From Anaeromyxobacter dehalogenans 2CP-C (GTDB lineage: Bacteria; Myxococcota; Myxococcia; Myxococcales; Anaeromyxobacteraceae), in assembly GCF_000013385.1 (NCBI RefSeq), contig NC_007760.1:3074001-3138000 (forward strand): DNA of 64,000 nucleotides, written 5' to 3'. Position numbers and translations under genes: made by a program. Each line of letters opens with the position of its first letter. The stretch's first letter is position 1. Below, piece by piece: positions 62,561-64,000 of this stretch. The notes under the pieces are model-generated. The model was not told the origin of the DNA. It worked only from the letters and a program-made list of their open reading frames with translations, and searched no databases.

Positions 62561-64000
62561 CTACGGCGTGCCGGCGTCGAACCGCGCCTTCGCCGGGAGG
62601 ACCGCCACCTTCGTGCTGCCCGCGGGATCCACCCACGGCCACGGGTTCGACCCGAAGAACGCCGGCTTCGCGACCCGGTACAGCGACGCGGGCAGCTCCT
62701 CGCCCGGATCGGCGTCGAGCTGGTTCCGGACGTAGTCCCAGTTCCCGGCCCGCAGCATCATCGCCGCGGTGCTGCCAGGGGCCGTCGGGCTCTCGTACGT
62801 CGCGATGTCGTCGTACCCGCTCCCCGCCCCGACCCCGTGGCCGAGCCGGAACACCGCCGGCTGCCGCTGGCCGGGCGGGCTGCTGGTCACCTCGTACGCC
62901 ATGGGCGTGCCGTTCAGGCCCACCGGGCCGGCGGTGCCGAGCACGTTGCCGACCACGTTCATGTACATGGCCCTCACCTCCATGGCGATGGCGGCGAGCT
63001 GGTACGTCTCGAACGCGTCGGACCGCGCCTGCTTGCCGCTGGCGTAGTTGCGGAACAGCGTCATCCAGCCGGAGTTGCCCCACACGTTCTCGGTGGCGAT
63101 CTGCGGCGAGTAGTTCCCCTCCGCGAGCTCCATGTACGGGAAGGAGGCGTGGCCCAGGTCGAGCGTGGTCTCCTGCATCCCGCGGTCGGCGCTGGTCCAG
63201 GCGTCGTCGATGTAGTTGTAGGCGATCACGTTGCCGCCGCCGCTCGCGCGCAGCGTCACCGGCTTGTTCATGTAGTAGACGATGTTGTTCTCGACGAGCG
63301 TGTCGCTGGTGTGCTCGGACAGCGAGATCCCGTACGCCCCGCCGCCCTGCACCACGCGCGTCGCGTGGTGGAAGTACGAGTCGCGGATCTCGTTCCGGAA
63401 GCTCCGCTCGACGAGCACGTGCGCGCCGCGCATGCCGTTCCCCTGGCCGAGCGTCCCGTCCGACGCCGGGTTCGAGGAGACGGTCCCGTCCGACTCGATC
63501 CCCTTCAGCCAGCAGTACGCCGAGTCCATCATGTGGATCTGGTTGTTCTGGCCGCCGGTGACGTACAGGTCCTCGACGCCGGCGTACTTGACCGTCACCG
63601 GCGCCTTGAACACCTGCGGCGTGAACGCCACGTCGAACCCGAGGTGGATCTGCGGCCGGATGGTGAGCACGTTGCCCACCTTCCCGGTGACCTCCACCGT
63701 CTGCCCCATCGAGCGCGGGCCCGTGGTCGCCGGCCCGTAGCTGGGGCGCTTGAAGTACTGCACGCCGCCGTAGAACAGGTAGGACGGATCGTCGAGCTGG
63801 TCGATCTGGACGATGTCACCCACCGCGAAGCTGCTCGCGTCGGACACCGGGATCGTGGTCGCGCCCTTCGCCACGTCCGCGGTCACGTTCACCGCCGCCG
63901 GCCAGTTCGGCCAGCTGCGCCAGACGTAGATCACGGCGGTGCTGGCCAGGTACGCGCGCAGCCGGGTCTGCGTCTTCCCCGCGCCGCGCAGGGTGATGCC
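62561..64000 (-). CDS. second beta-helix (pectate-lyase-like) protein, 5' end outside window
   Basis: The visible 479 residues match the C-terminal domain of the protein at 58789 along the whole length, roughly nine residues in ten by eye, with the same end ARFDAGTP. The first visible residues are GITLRGAGKTQT, the start of the beta-helix. Differences are scattered or clustered (for example AVNVTADV before AKG or PKG), and long stretches of DNA are almost identical. The upstream N-terminal modules lie beyond the window. It is a tandem paralogue, recently duplicated or kept similar by gene conversion. Confidence 0.87.
   Translation of the reverse strand, partial: GITLRGAGKTQTRLRAYLASTAVIYVWRSWPNWPAAVNVTADVAKGATTIPVSDASSFAVGDIVQIDQLDDPSYLFYGGVQYFKRPSYGPATTGPRSMGQTVEVTGKVGNVLTIRPQIHLGFDVAFTPQVFKAPVTVKYAGVEDLYVTGGQNNQIHMMDSAYCWLKGIESDGTVSSNPASDGTLGQGNGMRGAHVLVERSFRNEIRDSYFHHATRVVQGGGAYGISLSEHTSDTLVENNIVYYMNKPVTLRASGGGNVIAYNYIDDAWTSADRGMQETTLDLGHASFPYMELAEGNYSPQIATENVWGNSGWMTLFRNYASGKQARSDAFETYQLAAIAMEVRAMYMNVVGNVLGTAGPVGLNGTPMAYEVTSSPPGQRQPAVFRLGHGVGAGSGYDDIATYESPTAPGSTAAMMLRAGNWDYVRNQLDADPGEELPASLYRVAKPAFFGSNPWPWVDPAGSTKVAVLPAKARFDAGTP

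Overview
The window is very GC-rich and densely coded, with long spurious frames opposite most genes. Its gene content and order point to a myxobacterium (Myxococcota), most likely Anaeromyxobacter or a close relative. The reasons are the phoH / 7TM-HD / ybeY / lnt block, the chemosensory operon with a HEAT-repeat gene, DUF4388 and long TPR proteins, a NapC/NirT tetraheme cytochrome, and an exopolysaccharide locus with a short OPX protein next to a beta-barrel gene. The genus is inferred from gene content; no rRNA is present to confirm it.

Layout. (1) Positions 1-9374, minus strand: phoH, a 7TM-HD phosphodiesterase, ybeY, a small ribbon-helix-helix gene and lnt (cut by the window edge), preceded by a DUF4388 gene and a large TPR/zinc-ribbon membrane protein. 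(2) 9424-15492: mazG, a 470-bp non-coding gap with DnaA-box-like sites, rpsT, then lptE-leuS (minus) divergent from asnS (plus). (3) 15560-37517, minus strand: 25 co-directional genes behind a near-consensus sigma-70 promoter at 37551-37578. They run yceD-rpmF-plsX-fabH-fabD-fabG-acpP-fabF (fatty acid and phospholipid synthesis), rpiB, glyA, nrdR, ribD-ribE-ribBA-ribH (riboflavin), nusB, a stand-alone M17-N domain gene, then cheA, an ExeA-like ATPase, two cheW genes, a HEAT-repeat gene, cheR, cheB and cheY. Many junctions are ATGA or GTGA overlaps, so translational coupling is common. (4) 37698-42648: a NarL-type regulator divergent from a secreted cysteine-rich repeat lipoprotein, an orphan NapC/NirT cytochrome with a small membrane partner, tRNA-Arg(CCG), a tiny basic protein and a GIY-YIG protein. 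(5) 42658-64000: a short-chain dehydrogenase, then a cell-surface polysaccharide locus. It holds a polysaccharide deacetylase, four glycosyltransferases (three GT4-like and one WecG/TagA type), a Gfo/Idh/MocA oxidoreductase, an NAD-dependent epimerase, a polyprenyl-phosphate sugar-1-phosphate transferase, an OPX export lipoprotein coupled to a beta-barrel protein, a BY-kinase-like protein without a Walker A lysine, a Wzx flippase and WecB. It ends in two tandem, nearly identical parallel beta-helix (pectate-lyase-like) secreted proteins, the second cut by the window end.

How the polysaccharide genes fit together: the sugar transferase starts the lipid-linked repeat unit, the glycosyltransferases extend it with sugars made by WecB and the oxidoreductase/epimerase, Wzx flips it, and the OPX/beta-barrel pair exports the polymer. 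The deacetylase and beta-helix proteins would modify or cut it outside. A Wzy polymerase and a Wzc co-polymerase are not seen in the window. The most notable features are the OPX-porin pair, the degenerate kinase, the duplicated beta-helix genes with their shared terminator, the receptor-less chemosensory operon, and the cysteine-rich lipoprotein with a perfect palindrome in its divergent promoter.
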